This document shows positions 9,333-17,907 of a stretch of DNA of 64,000 nt, one piece after another (within the stretch, counting starts at the first letter, position 1; each line of letters opens with the position of its first letter). The notes beneath the pieces were generated by a model. That model was not told the origin of the DNA and ran no database searches. It saw nothing but the letters and a program-made list of their open reading frames with translations. This DNA comes from Microbacterium sp. AG238 (GTDB lineage: Bacteria > Actinomycetota > Actinomycetes > Actinomycetales > Microbacteriaceae): positions 668,204 through 732,203 of the forward strand of contig NZ_RAQC01000002.1 of assembly GCF_003610405.1 (NCBI RefSeq), in the 5' to 3' direction. Position numbers and translations under genes: made by a program.

Positions 9333-11147
9333 GTGTCCACTTCTGCTGAACAGTCTGTATCCGAGTCCGTCGACGAGCCGCCCGTCATCACCTTCCGCGA
9401 CCTCGGGCTGGGGGAGCAGGTGCTCAAGGCGCTCTCTGATGTGGGCTACGAGACACCGTCGGCGATCCAGGCCGCGACCATCCCGACGCTCCTCGAGGGA
9501 CGCGACGTCGTGGGGCTCGCTCAGACCGGAACCGGCAAGACCGCGGCCTTCGCGCTGCCGATCCTCGACCGGCTCGACCTGACGCAGAAGACCCCGCAAG
9601 CCCTGGTGCTGGCACCCACGCGCGAGCTCGCCCTGCAGGTCTGCGAGGCGTTCGAGAAGTACGCGTCGCGCACGAAGGGCGTTCACGTGCTGCCCGTCTA
9701 CGGCGGTCAGGGCTACGGCGTGCAGCTTTCGGCGCTGCGCCGCGGAGTCCACGTGATCGTCGGAACCCCCGGCCGCATCATGGACCACCTCGACAAAGGC
9801 ACGCTCGACCTCTCGGAGCTGAAGTATCTCGTGCTCGACGAGGCCGACGAGATGCTGAAGATGGGCTTCGCCGAGGATGTCGAGACGATCCTCGCCGACA
9901 CCCCCGACACCAAGCAGGTCGCGCTGTTCTCGGCGACGATGCCGGCAGCGATCCGCCGGATGTCGAAGCAGTACCTCAACGATCCCGAAGAGATCACCGT
10001 CGCCTCGAAGACGACGACCTCCTCGACGATCAGCCAGCGCTACCTGATCGTGTCGTACCAGCAGAAGATCGACGCGCTCACCCGCATCCTCGAGGTCGAG
10101 AACTTCGAGGCGATGATCGTCTTCGCCCGCACCAAGAGCGCGACCGAGGAGGTCGCCGAGAAGCTGCGCGCCCGCGGCTACTCGGCAGCCGCCATCAACG
10201 GCGACGTCGCCCAGGTGCAGCGCGAGCGCACCGTCAACCAGCTGAAGTCGGGCAAGCTCGACATCCTGGTCGCCACGGATGTCGCGGCCCGAGGCCTCGA
10301 CGTCGAGCGCATCTCGCACGTGGTGAACTTCGACATCTCGACCGACACCGAGTCGTACGTCCACCGCATCGGCCGCACCGGGCGTGCGGGCCGCACCGGA
10401 GACGCGATCAGCTTCGTGACCCCGCGCGAGCGCGGGCTCGTGGGCGCGATCGAGCGTGCGACCCGCCAGCCGCTGACGCAGATGCAGCTGCCGAGCGTCG
10501 ACGAGGTCAACGTCACCCGCCTCTCGCGCTTCGACGACCGCATCACCGCGGCGCTGGAGGAGACGGAACGGCTCGAGCGCTTCCGCGACATCGTCGCCCA
10601 CTACGTCCGTCACCATGACGTCCCCGAGGTCGACGTCGCCGCCGCGCTCGCCCTCGTCGCTCAGGGCGAGACCCCGTTGCTGCTCGAGCCCGACCCCGAG
10701 CCGCGTGCCCGAGCTCCGCGAGAGGACCGCGCCTCGCGCTCGTTCGACCGCGACGATCGTGACGGTCGCCCCGAGCGCCGTCCGCGCGCGAGCAACCCCA
10801 ACATGACCACCTATCGCATCGCGGTGGGGAAGCGGCACCGTGTCGAGCCCCGCCAGATCGTCGGCGCGCTCGCGAACGAGGGCGGCCTCAGCCGCGGCGA
10901 CTTCGGCGCCATTCAGATCCGCCCCGACTTCTCGCTCGTCGAGCTGCCGTCCGACATGCCGCAGTCGACGCTCGATCGGCTCGCCGACACCCGCATCTCG
11001 GGCAAGGCGATCGAGATCCGCGTCGACACGGGCGGCCCGAGCCGCAGCCCGCGCGGTCGATTCGATCGCGATGACCGCCCGCGTGACCGCGACCGCGACG
11101 ACCGTCCCGCGCGCAAGCCCCGCCACCGCTCGGATACCGGCGACTGA
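9333..11147 (+). CDS. deaD: DEAD-box ATP-dependent RNA helicase (DeaD/CsdA type)
   Basis: This 604-aa RNA helicase unwinds RNA during ribosome assembly, mRNA turnover and cold adaptation. The canonical motifs appear in order: AQTGTGKT (I), PTRELA (Ia), TPGR (Ib), DEAD (II), SAT (III), ARGLD (V) and HRIGRTGRAG (VI). A charged linker rich in Arg and Asp (about residues 455-490) is followed by a DbpA-type RNA-binding domain (YRIAVGKRHRVEPRQIVGAL through IEIRVD). An RD-rich tail closes the protein. The start is GTG with no Shine-Dalgarno site but a TACCCT box 5 bases upstream, so the message is probably leaderless. Confidence 0.96.
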   Translation: MSTSAEQSVSESVDEPPVITFRDLGLGEQVLKALSDVGYETPSAIQAATIPTLLEGRDVVGLAQTGTGKTAAFALPILDRLDLTQKTPQALVLAPTRELALQVCEAFEKYASRTKGVHVLPVYGGQGYGVQLSALRRGVHVIVGTPGRIMDHLDKGTLDLSELKYLVLDEADEMLKMGFAEDVETILADTPDTKQVALFSATMPAAIRRMSKQYLNDPEEITVASKTTTSSTISQRYLIVSYQQKIDALTRILEVENFEAMIVFARTKSATEEVAEKLRARGYSAAAINGDVAQVQRERTVNQLKSGKLDILVATDVAARGLDVERISHVVNFDISTDTESYVHRIGRTGRAGRTGDAISFVTPRERGLVGAIERATRQPLTQMQLPSVDEVNVTRLSRFDDRITAALEETERLERFRDIVAHYVRHHDVPEVDVAAALALVAQGETPLLLEPDPEPRARAPREDRASRSFDRDDRDGRPERRPRASNPNMTTYRIAVGKRHRVEPRQIVGALANEGGLSRGDFGAIQIRPDFSLVELPSDMPQSTLDRLADTRISGKAIEIRVDTGGPSRSPRGRFDRDDRPRDRDRDDRPARKPRHRSDTGD

Positions 11148-11290
11148 CATCGCGGCGTCGCCCCGGGAGCTGAGCGCGTCTCGCACGCATCCGCTCTCGG
11201 GGCAAGCCCGGTTCGCGGCATCCGCTTCGCGTGCACAGTGGAGGTGTCCCGCAGGCGCGGGGCGTCACACGAGCCGATCGGAGAAGTGAC

Positions 11291-11425
11291 ATGAGCGCGG
11301 ACCATCACGGACGAGACGACGAGCACCAGCACGAGGGCGACGACGCGGCATCCGCCGGTTCGGAGTCTCCCGAAGAGGGCGCCGAGGCCGAAGAGGCCGC
11401 GGAGGAGGCCCGAACCGATCGGTGA
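11291..11425 (+). CDS. Small acidic protein (44 aa), unknown function
   Basis: This 44-aa reading frame starts at an ATG 5 bases after GGAGAAG. The product begins MSADHHGRDDEHQHEGDD and continues with a run of Glu and Ala (EEGAEAEEAAEEA). It is strongly acidic with a His-containing N-terminus, no hydrophobic segment and no recognised domain. It lies between the helicase and the DUF1349 gene on the same strand. The good ribosome-binding site favours a real gene; the low-complexity composition means it could be an accidental frame. It could be a metal-binding or disordered micro-protein, which is speculation. Confidence 0.5.
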   Translation: MSADHHGRDDEHQHEGDDAASAGSESPEEGAEAEEAAEEARTDR

Positions 11426-11482
11426 CGGCCACGTCGCCGTGACCGCCATCGGCGGTGCTCTGTTCCCGGGATACTGGGGAGC

Positions 11483-12109
11483 ATGAGCACCGCCGACGTC
11501 GTCGTTCCCGCGTTCCCCGTTCCTCTCGTCCCGTCCGAGGCCTGGCCATGGGAGGTGCGCGAGGACGGCCTCGCCGTCACCGCGAAGCCGCACAGCGACC
11601 TGTTCGTCGACCCCAGCGGAGCCGGCAGCACGGCGGCCGAGTCGATGATGAACGCCGTGAGCCTGACCGCGGTTCCGCCCGCAGGAGACTTCACGCTTCA
11701 GGCACGCGTCGGCGTCGACTTCGGGGCGACGTTCGACGCGGGGGTGCTGCTGATCTGGATCGACGAGCGCCGGTGGGCGAAACTCTGCTTCGAGGCCGCG
11801 CCCGCGGGCACGCCCATGGTGGTCTCCGTCGTCACCCGCGACGTCTCCGACGACGCCAACGCGTTCGACGTCGACGGCGACGCGGTGTGGCTGCGCCTCG
11901 CGCGCGTCGGACGCGTGTTCGCCTTCCACGCGTCGACCGACGGGGAGACGTGGTCGATGGTGCGAGCCTTCGCGCTGCCCCATGCAGGCGGCGACGAGGT
12001 CCGTGTCGGCTTCGAAGCGCAGAGCCCCACGGGCGATGGCTGTGACGTGCGGTTCTCCGACATCGTGTTCACCGAGCGCACGCTGGCCGATCTGCGCGAC
12101 GGGTCCTGA
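11483..12109 (+). CDS. DUF1349 domain-containing protein
   Basis: The 208-aa protein belongs to the DUF1349 family, a concanavalin-like beta-sandwich of unknown role. Characteristic are the N-terminal WEVREDGLAVTAKPHSDLFV and the central segment GVLLIWIDERRWAKLCFE with VWLRLARVGRVFAFHASTDG. There is no signal peptide or membrane helix, so it is cytoplasmic. GGGGAG lies a few bases before the ATG. Members are sometimes called 'regulation of enolase protein 1' from a yeast homologue, which gives no mechanistic information. It stands alone between the acidic micro-protein and an SDR gene. Confidence 0.88.
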   Translation: MSTADVVVPAFPVPLVPSEAWPWEVREDGLAVTAKPHSDLFVDPSGAGSTAAESMMNAVSLTAVPPAGDFTLQARVGVDFGATFDAGVLLIWIDERRWAKLCFEAAPAGTPMVVSVVTRDVSDDANAFDVDGDAVWLRLARVGRVFAFHASTDGETWSMVRAFALPHAGGDEVRVGFEAQSPTGDGCDVRFSDIVFTERTLADLRDGS

Positions 12110-12190
12110 GAGCCGCCGCGCGAATAGCGGCTGCGGCGGACGAGCGCAACGGGGTACGGCATCCGTGCCGCGCGGATCGATCCTGCGACG

Positions 12191-13105
12191 ATGAGCGCGA
12201 CCACTTCGCACCCCCACCTCGCCGGCCGGACGATCGTCGTGGTCGGCGCGTCCAGCGGGATCGGTCGCGCCGTCGCGCTGCGGGCGGCCGCGGCCGGGGC
12301 GAGCATCGTCGTCTTCTCGCGCCGCGCGGACGCGCTGGATGACCTCGCCCGACGCATCCGGGAGCGCGGCGGTCGGGCGCACGTCGTGCCCGGCGATGTC
12401 GGCAGCACCGATGATCTCGAGCGCCTCGCCGGCGAGGCGGAGCAGATGTTCGGGCCGATCGATGTCTGGGTCGGCAATGCCGGGGTCGCCACGATCGGGC
12501 CGTTCTGGGAGGCACCCCTCGACGAGCACCTCCGCATCGTCGACACCAACCTCGCCGGGGTGATGCGCGGGATGCATGTCGCACTCCGCCGGTTCGTCGC
12601 GCGAGGAAGCGGCGTCATCGTCAATACCGCGTCGGTCGAGAGCGTTGTCCCGCTGGCGTCCCAGGCGTCGTATGCCGCGACGAAGGCCGGCGTTCTCTCG
12701 CTCACCCGCGCAGTGCGCCAGGAGTTGCGGCTCGCGGGGGTCGACGGCGTCGCGGTGACGGCGGTGCTGCCCTGGGCCGTCCGCACACCGTTCTGGCGCC
12801 ATGCGGGCAACCACGCCGGCCGAGCGCTGCGACTGCCGCTGATGGATGAGCCCGAGGTCGTCGCAGACGCGATCCTGCGGGCCGCGGTCGTTCCGCGCGA
12901 GCGGGTCGCGGTCGGCTGGAAGGCGCGGGCGGCCCTCGCGGGGTACCGCATCGCACCGGGCCTGACGACGCGATCGGCCGCCGACCTCGTCCAGGCCTGC
13001 CTGCGACATGGTGCCGAGGCGGCACCGAGCTCGGGCGCGGTCCACCGGAGTCTCGACGATCCCGCGACCGCTGCCGAGACGCCGCGGTCGCCTCGATCGC
13101 CCTAG
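12191..13105 (+). CDS. Short-chain dehydrogenase/reductase
   Basis: This 304-aa classical SDR has the nucleotide-binding motif VVGASSGIG near residue 16, the NAG motif (VWVGNAGVA), and a catalytic triad of Ser in NTASVES with Tyr and Lys in SYAATKAG. The extended C-terminus (about 60 residues past the core, ending in a Ser/Pro/Arg-rich tail) resembles the membrane-associated SDR subgroup. The substrate is unknown. Its stop overlaps the stop of the convergent downstream gene: CTAG supplies TAG on both strands, leaving no intergenic space. Confidence 0.9.
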   Translation: MSATTSHPHLAGRTIVVVGASSGIGRAVALRAAAAGASIVVFSRRADALDDLARRIRERGGRAHVVPGDVGSTDDLERLAGEAEQMFGPIDVWVGNAGVATIGPFWEAPLDEHLRIVDTNLAGVMRGMHVALRRFVARGSGVIVNTASVESVVPLASQASYAATKAGVLSLTRAVRQELRLAGVDGVAVTAVLPWAVRTPFWRHAGNHAGRALRLPLMDEPEVVADAILRAAVVPRERVAVGWKARAALAGYRIAPGLTTRSAADLVQACLRHGAEAAPSSGAVHRSLDDPATAAETPRSPRSP

Positions 13106-13692
13106 CCGCGCCCGAATGCGCGGCGTGCGCCACGGATGACGATCCATCCCGCGAGCACCCACGGACCCGCGACGAGGATGGGGTCGAGCCACGTGTGGCG
13201 CTGGTCGATGCGTCCGCGCCCGAACCGCGACCGGATCGGATGTCGCCGCGCTTCGCTCAGGACGCCGGTCTCGGTGATCGGGTTGTCGGGCCGCGTCGTC
13301 GCGAACGAACGCACGTGAGCGCCGATGGCCTCGACCCGGTCGCCCGCCACGAGCAGTAGCCAGTGCGCGGCACGCCCCTCGCTGAAGCGCGCGTACGCCA
13401 GCCGGCGGATGCGTCCCGACAGGCCGTGGAGCGGCTGCGCCGTGCCGTACACGGGCGTGAGGAAGGCGTGCTCGATCGAGCGCTCCCGGCCGGGGTCCGC
13501 CGCCTGCCGTGGCGGCATCCCGCGGTCGGCGGCAGCCGGGTCGATCCTCTCGACGGTGCCCGACGGGCGATCCGCGGGGTCGAGGTCGACGCCCCAGCCC
13601 GGAATGCGCGCGCGCAGCGCCGCGCGGTCGGGTGCCGGTCGGGGCACGCTCGCGGTGTACGGGGTCGGGATCTCAGCGGAGTTCGTGCTCAT
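13102..13692 (-). CDS. Hypothetical protein with C-terminal membrane anchor
   Basis: No function is recognised for this 196-aa protein. Residues 1-70 are rich in Pro, Arg and Asp and probably extended. Residues 75-160 look globular (LARF/ARFSEGRAAHWLLLV). A single hydrophobic helix (DPILVAGPWVLAGWIVI) lies near the C-terminus, followed by a short basic tail, suggesting a tail-anchored protein with its bulk in the cytoplasm. It directly precedes the ADH gene on the same strand in map order and is transcribed after it, separated by 3 bp, so they are likely one operon. Confidence 0.7.
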   Translation of the reverse strand: MSTNSAEIPTPYTASVPRPAPDRAALRARIPGWGVDLDPADRPSGTVERIDPAAADRGMPPRQAADPGRERSIEHAFLTPVYGTAQPLHGLSGRIRRLAYARFSEGRAAHWLLLVAGDRVEAIGAHVRSFATTRPDNPITETGVLSEARRHPIRSRFGRGRIDQRHTWLDPILVAGPWVLAGWIVIRGARRAFGRG

Positions 13693-13695
13693 GGG

Positions 13696-14844
13696 TCAGC
13701 CTTCCGAGGGGACGACGACGGTCTTCACGCAGTCATCGAGCTTGGACGAGAACATGTGGTATCCCTCGGCGATGTGTTCGAGAGGGATGCGGTGCGTGAT
13801 CATGTCGCTCGGTGAGATGTAGCCCGCGCGGATGTGCTCGAACAGCCGCGGCCACTGCCGTTTGACCGGTGCCTGGTTCATGCGCAGCGTCAGTCCCTTG
13901 TTGAGGGCGTCGCCGAACTTCACCGCGCTGAACAGCGGACCGTACGCGCCGATCACCGACACCGATCCGCCTTTGCGTGTTCCGTCGATCGCCCAGTTCA
14001 GAGCGACAGGCGAGCCGCCCTGGAGCTTGAGCTTGGCCGAGGTGACGTGCTGGGTGACGTTGCCGTCCGCCTCCGCGCCGACGGCATCGATGACGACATC
14101 GGCACCGAGGTAGTCGGTCATGCGCTTCATCTCCACGACGACGTCGCGGTGCTCCGAGATGTTCACCGTCTCGGCATGGGTGAAATCGCGAGCTTTCGCC
14201 AGACGGTAGTCGAGGTGATCGAACGAGATCACCCGTCCCGCCCCCATGAGCCAGGCCGATTGCGCCGCGGCGAGGCCCACGGGCCCGGCTCCGAGCACCA
14301 TGACGGTGTCGCCTTCGACGATGCTGCCCAGCTGGGCTCCGAAGTAGCCCGTCGCGTAGGCGTCGGTGAGCATGAGAGCATCCTCGTCCGACATCCAGTC
14401 GGGGATGACGGTCGGACCCACGTCGGCGAAGGGGACGCGCACGAGCTCGGCTTGACCGCCGTCGTAGCCGCCCGCCGTGTGCGAGTATCCGTAGATGCCG
14501 CCGACGGCGGTCGCGTTCGCGTTGACGTTGTGGCAATTCGAGAACAGCCCGCGTGCGCAGAAGTAGCACGAGCCGCAGAAGATGTTGAAGGGCACCATCA
14601 CGCGGTCGCCGACGGCGAGGTTCGTCACAGCAGCACCGAGCTGCTCGACGACGCCGATGAACTCGTGGCCGAACGTGTGGCCGATCCGGGTGTCGGGCAT
14701 CATGCCGTGGTAAAGGTGCAGATCCGAGCCGCAGATGGCGGCGAGCGTCACCCGCACGATCGCGTCGTGGGGGTGTTCGATCCGCGGATCGGGTTTGTCT
14801 TCGACGCGCACCTTGTATGGTCCGCGATAGGTCATCGCCTTCAT
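13696..14844 (-). CDS. Zinc-dependent alcohol dehydrogenase, glutathione-independent formaldehyde dehydrogenase type
   Basis: The 382-aa MDR-family enzyme has the catalytic-zinc motif CGSDLHLYHG and GHEFIG. A structural-zinc loop carries four cysteines (FCGSCYFCARGLFSNC), and the nucleotide fold reads VMVLGAGPVGL. The overall pattern (KAMTYRGPYKVRVEDKPDP at the start) matches the dismutating or glutathione-independent formaldehyde dehydrogenase group that in many bacteria clusters with catalase and stress SDRs, as here. The ATG is preceded by GGAGAAAGG. A probable role is aldehyde detoxification; substrate specificity is inferred. Confidence 0.9.
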   Translation of the reverse strand: MKAMTYRGPYKVRVEDKPDPRIEHPHDAIVRVTLAAICGSDLHLYHGMMPDTRIGHTFGHEFIGVVEQLGAAVTNLAVGDRVMVPFNIFCGSCYFCARGLFSNCHNVNANATAVGGIYGYSHTAGGYDGGQAELVRVPFADVGPTVIPDWMSDEDALMLTDAYATGYFGAQLGSIVEGDTVMVLGAGPVGLAAAQSAWLMGAGRVISFDHLDYRLAKARDFTHAETVNISEHRDVVVEMKRMTDYLGADVVIDAVGAEADGNVTQHVTSAKLKLQGGSPVALNWAIDGTRKGGSVSVIGAYGPLFSAVKFGDALNKGLTLRMNQAPVKRQWPRLFEHIRAGYISPSDMITHRIPLEHIAEGYHMFSSKLDDCVKTVVVPSEG

Positions 14845-14911
14845 CGATCGCCTTTCTCCAGGTGTTCGTGCTGTCCTCGTGCCGTGTGTTCGTGCCGTCG
14901 TGCCGCGCGCC

Positions 14912-14985
14912 GATGCAAGGGATCGTCGCCGACACCCCGGCCGGAACGGCATCCGGTCGGGGTGTCGGGCGAGATCCCTTGCATC
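14912..14985 (-). repeat. 74-bp palindromic dispersed repeat, copy A
   Basis: This is a long imperfect palindrome opening GATGCAAGGGATC and closing GATCCCTTGCATC. The inner arms CGACACCCC/GGGGTGTCG also pair, which gives a large hairpin. It lies between the ADH start and the catalase stop, both on the minus strand. Reversed, it aligns over its full length with two copies at 40897 and 41094, all exactly 74 bp. It may act as a transcript-processing or terminator structure, or be a REP/MITE-like element. Confidence 0.85.
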
Positions 14986-15012
14986 CGGGCACGGCCGGGT
15001 CGCCCGGGGTCG

Positions 15013-15885
15013 TCAGAGCTTGTCGCGGATGACGCCCTCGGCCTTGTCGATGATGTTCGGCTTCGCGTCGGTGCCGTAGAAGCGGGGATCCGGCTGCGTG
15101 GGCGGCGGCATCGGAACCGAGGTGTCGGGCCCGTCGAGGTAGGTGAACTCACCCTTGCCGTCGGGGGTCGGGCCCGACGCCCACGAACCCTCGGCGGCCG
15201 CGGCGCCGTCCGAGAAGTTGATGTACTTGTACGCGTGCTCGCGCGCCTCGTTCGAGAGCGGGAAGTTCGACGGCACGGGGATGTCCTCCACTCCCTCTTC
15301 GCGCAGCTCCTGGGCCGCCCGGATCCACTGGTTCTGGTGCATCGTGTCGCGCGCAAGGAGGAACGAGAGCATGTCCCGGACACCCTTGTCATCGGTCATG
15401 TGGTAGATCCGCGCGACCTGCAGCCGCCCCTGCATCTCGGCGTTCGCGTTGGCCGTGAAGTCGGCGAGCAGGTTGCCGCTCGCCGTCACGTAGGAGCCCT
15501 GCCACGGGTTGCCGTTCGAGTCGACGGGGCGCACACCCGCACCGGCGACGATCGCGGCCTGCACGTCCATGCCGCCGATCACGGCCCCGAGCACGGGGTC
15601 GGATTTCGCTGCGGCCTCGGACTGCTCGGCCGGAGCCTTCTCGAGCAGCTGCGCGATCATGATCGCGAGCATCTCGACGTGACCGAACTCCTCGGCGCCG
15701 ATGCCGTAGAGCAGATCGCGGTACTTGCCGGGAATGTGTGCGTTCCACGCCTGGAACCCGTACTGCATCGCGACGGTGATCTCGCCGTACTGGCCGCCGA
15801 GCACTTCCTGCATGCGCCGCGCGAAGATCGCGTCGGGCTTCTCCGGGCGCGCCTCGAACTGCAGTTCCTGTCGATGAAAGAACAT
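15013..15885 (-). CDS. Manganese catalase
   Basis: The 290-aa non-haem dimanganese catalase converts hydrogen peroxide to water and oxygen. It is a four-helix-bundle ferritin-like protein with ligands visible in AEEFGHVEMLA (Glu and His) and in the later NANAEMQGRLQVARIYHMTD and ARDTMHQNQW segments (Glu and His). The length is normal for the family, and the C-terminal tail is rich in Pro and Gly as usual. The ATG (MFFHRQELQ) follows CAGGAGGCGAG, which rules out upstream in-frame codons. Together with the aldehyde dehydrogenase and SDR neighbours it forms a stress-protection group. Confidence 0.95.
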   Translation of the reverse strand: MFFHRQELQFEARPEKPDAIFARRMQEVLGGQYGEITVAMQYGFQAWNAHIPGKYRDLLYGIGAEEFGHVEMLAIMIAQLLEKAPAEQSEAAAKSDPVLGAVIGGMDVQAAIVAGAGVRPVDSNGNPWQGSYVTASGNLLADFTANANAEMQGRLQVARIYHMTDDKGVRDMLSFLLARDTMHQNQWIRAAQELREEGVEDIPVPSNFPLSNEAREHAYKYINFSDGAAAAEGSWASGPTPDGKGEFTYLDGPDTSVPMPPPTQPDPRFYGTDAKPNIIDKAEGVIRDKL

Positions 15886-15968
15886 CTCGCCTCCTGGGGA
15901 TCGGCCGAGCGCGGACTGCGCCGGCGCGGCGAACGTAGGTCCGCGCCAGACGGGATGCCACGGGCCTT

Positions 15969-15983
15969 GACTCGTCTCGAGTC
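15969..15983. promoter_or_regulatory. Palindrome GACTC-N5-GAGTC in the catalase/MBL divergent region
   Basis: A 15-bp perfect palindrome with a 5-base centre lies in the ~200-bp space between the divergent manganese catalase and MBL-hydrolase genes. It could be an operator for either gene. No regulator gene is adjacent, and short palindromes are common in GC-rich DNA, so this is weak. Confidence 0.25.
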
Positions 15984-16091
15984 GGGTGCGACCATCGCGC
16001 CCACGTGGCGGGTGGCTGCCGACCGGCCTGTCAACCCCCGAGCGCTCGCCGGTGGGGATCCGCATCATCGATCGCGACCGAAGGAGGAGCG

Positions 16092-16853
16092 ATGTCCGTA
16101 CTCCGACCGCGTGTGTCCGAGGTCGCGGAGGGCGTGTTCCAGCTCGCGCGCGGCGGGGTCAACGCCTACCTCATCGCCTCGCACGATGGCCTCGTCCTCG
16201 TCGACGCCGGACTCCCGCGCACTTGGCCGCTGCTCGAACAGGCGCTCGCTGCCGTCGGCGCGCGTATCGCCGACATCGACACCGTGCTGTTGACCCATGG
16301 ACACTTCGACCACGTCGGGATGTGCGAGCGGCTGCGCGAGGAGCACCATCTCGTGGCGAACGTGCATCCGGGCGACGAGGAGCTGACGCGGCATCCGTAT
16401 CGCTACGCGCACGAGTCCGCGCGGTGGCCCTACCCCGTGCGCTACCCCGGAGCTCTGCCGGTCCTCGACCGCATGATCGCGGGAGGCGCGCTGGAGGTCT
16501 CGGGTGTTCCCGCCAACCCGACCATCGTCGCGGGCCATTCGATTCCCCTGGCGGGCGGCATCCTCCCGATCGCGACGCCCGGTCACACCGACGGACATTG
16601 CGCGTTCCTCCTCGAGGCCCGCGGCATCCTGCTGACCGGCGACGCCCTCGTCACCCTCGATCCGTACACGGGGCGGACCGGCCCGTGCGTCGTCGCCCGC
16701 GCCGCGACCGCCCACAGCAGCGAGGCCCTTCGCTCGCTGGATCTGCTCGCCGACACGGCGGCCCGACTCGTGCTGCCCGGCCACGGCCCGGTCTGGGATG
16801 ACGGCGGGGTCGCCGCCGCCGTGGCGACCGCCCGCTCCCGCGGCGTCGACTGA
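16092..16853 (+). CDS. MBL-fold metallo-hydrolase
   Basis: The 253-aa metallo-beta-lactamase-fold hydrolase has the metal-binding motif LTHGHFDHVG (HxHxDH, near residue 72), a further metal histidine in TPGHTDGHCAF, the bridging aspartate in LLTGDALV, and a final His in VLPGHGPVW. There is no signal peptide. The fold covers glyoxalase II, lactonases and many unknown hydrolases; the exact substrate cannot be told. The start ATG follows AAGGAGGAGCG. It is divergent from the manganese catalase and upstream of a general-stress SDR. Confidence 0.9.
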   Translation: MSVLRPRVSEVAEGVFQLARGGVNAYLIASHDGLVLVDAGLPRTWPLLEQALAAVGARIADIDTVLLTHGHFDHVGMCERLREEHHLVANVHPGDEELTRHPYRYAHESARWPYPVRYPGALPVLDRMIAGGALEVSGVPANPTIVAGHSIPLAGGILPIATPGHTDGHCAFLLEARGILLTGDALVTLDPYTGRTGPCVVARAATAHSSEALRSLDLLADTAARLVLPGHGPVWDDGGVAAAVATARSRGVD

Positions 16854-16942
16854 GATGACGGATGAGGCCACCGCGTGTCAAGCCCCGTGAATCCGAGGCG
16901 CAGTCGGGGTCGGGTAGACGCAACGTTCGACGACAGAGAGGG

Positions 16943-17782
16943 ATGACCATGGAACCCCAGCAGCAGAACGTCCCGGGGACCGACCAGCAGATGGTGCCGA
17001 AGCCCGACTATGGCGAAGAGACCTACCGCGGGTCGGGAAAGCTCACCGGCAAGCGCGCTCTGATCACCGGCGGCGACAGCGGCATCGGCAAGGCGGTGGC
17101 GCTCGCCTACGCCCGTGAGGGGGCGGATGTCGCCATCAGCTACCTCGACGAGCACGAGGATGCCGAAGAGGCCAAGCGCTTCGTCGAGCAGGCGGGCCGA
17201 CGCGCCGTGCTCATCCCGGGTGACATCTCCGACCCCGCGCACTGCCGCGAGGTCGTCCGCCGCACCGTCGAGGAGCTCGGCGGGATCGACATCCTCGTCA
17301 GCAACGCCGCTTTCCAGATGAACCGCGAGACCGTCGAGGAGATCCCCGACGACGAGTGGGACTTCACCTGGGCGACGAACGTCGATGCATACTTCCACCT
17401 CGTCAAGGCGGCGCTGCCGCACATGGGGCCGGGGTCGGCGATCATCGGCTCGAGCTCGGTGCAGTCCGACCAGCCTTCGCCCAACCTGCTGCCGTACGCG
17501 GCGACGAAGGCGGCCATCGCGAGCATCACGGCCTCGCTCGCGCAGATGCTGGGCGAGCGAGGCATCCGGGCCAACAGCGTCGCACCCGGTCCGATCTGGA
17601 CCCCGCTGATCCCGGCGACCCTGCCCGCCGATGCGGTCGAGACCTTCGGCGAGCAGACGCCGCTCGGGCGGGCCGGTCAGCCCGCGGAGTTGGCATCGGC
17701 ATACGTGTTGCTCGCATCGGATGAAGCGTCGTACATCTCCGGTGCCCGCCTTGCGGTCACGGGAGGCAAGCCCATCCTCTGA
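16943..17782 (+). CDS. General-stress type SDR oxidoreductase (YhdF/YhxC-like)
   Basis: This 279-aa SDR has a ~40-residue N-terminal extension (QQNVPGTDQQMVPKPDYGEE) typical of the Bacillus general-stress oxidoreductases YhdF/YhxC/YdaD. The core carries ALITGGDSGIGKAVA, the NNAG-equivalent VSNAAFQ, catalytic Ser in IGSSSVQ, and Tyr/Lys in PYAATKAA. The ending GGKPIL is family-typical. GAGAGGG precedes the chosen ATG; an ATG two codons later (16949) is equally possible. The substrate is probably an alcohol or aldehyde. The context with catalase and formaldehyde-type dehydrogenase supports a stress role. Confidence 0.92.
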   Translation: MTMEPQQQNVPGTDQQMVPKPDYGEETYRGSGKLTGKRALITGGDSGIGKAVALAYAREGADVAISYLDEHEDAEEAKRFVEQAGRRAVLIPGDISDPAHCREVVRRTVEELGGIDILVSNAAFQMNRETVEEIPDDEWDFTWATNVDAYFHLVKAALPHMGPGSAIIGSSSVQSDQPSPNLLPYAATKAAIASITASLAQMLGERGIRANSVAPGPIWTPLIPATLPADAVETFGEQTPLGRAGQPAELASAYVLLASDEASYISGARLAVTGGKPIL

Positions 17783-17821
17783 CCCCGGCTCTCGGTACCG
17801 ACGGCGACGCCGTTCGTTCAC

Positions 17822-17863
17822 GCAACGCTCGTCCGTGGTTCATTCATCACGGGCGGGCGTTGC
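17822..17863 (+). terminator. Hairpin terminator after the stress SDR gene
   Basis: A 16-bp stem (GCAACGCTCGTCCGTG with CACGGGCGGGCGTTGC, including G-T pairs) encloses a 10-base AT-richer loop 40 bp after the SDR stop. There is no long T-run, which is common in this high-GC group. Confidence 0.6.
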
Positions 17864-17907
17864 CGCACGATGGATCGCACCCGCCGCGTCGATCCCGAAG
17901 GTCATCC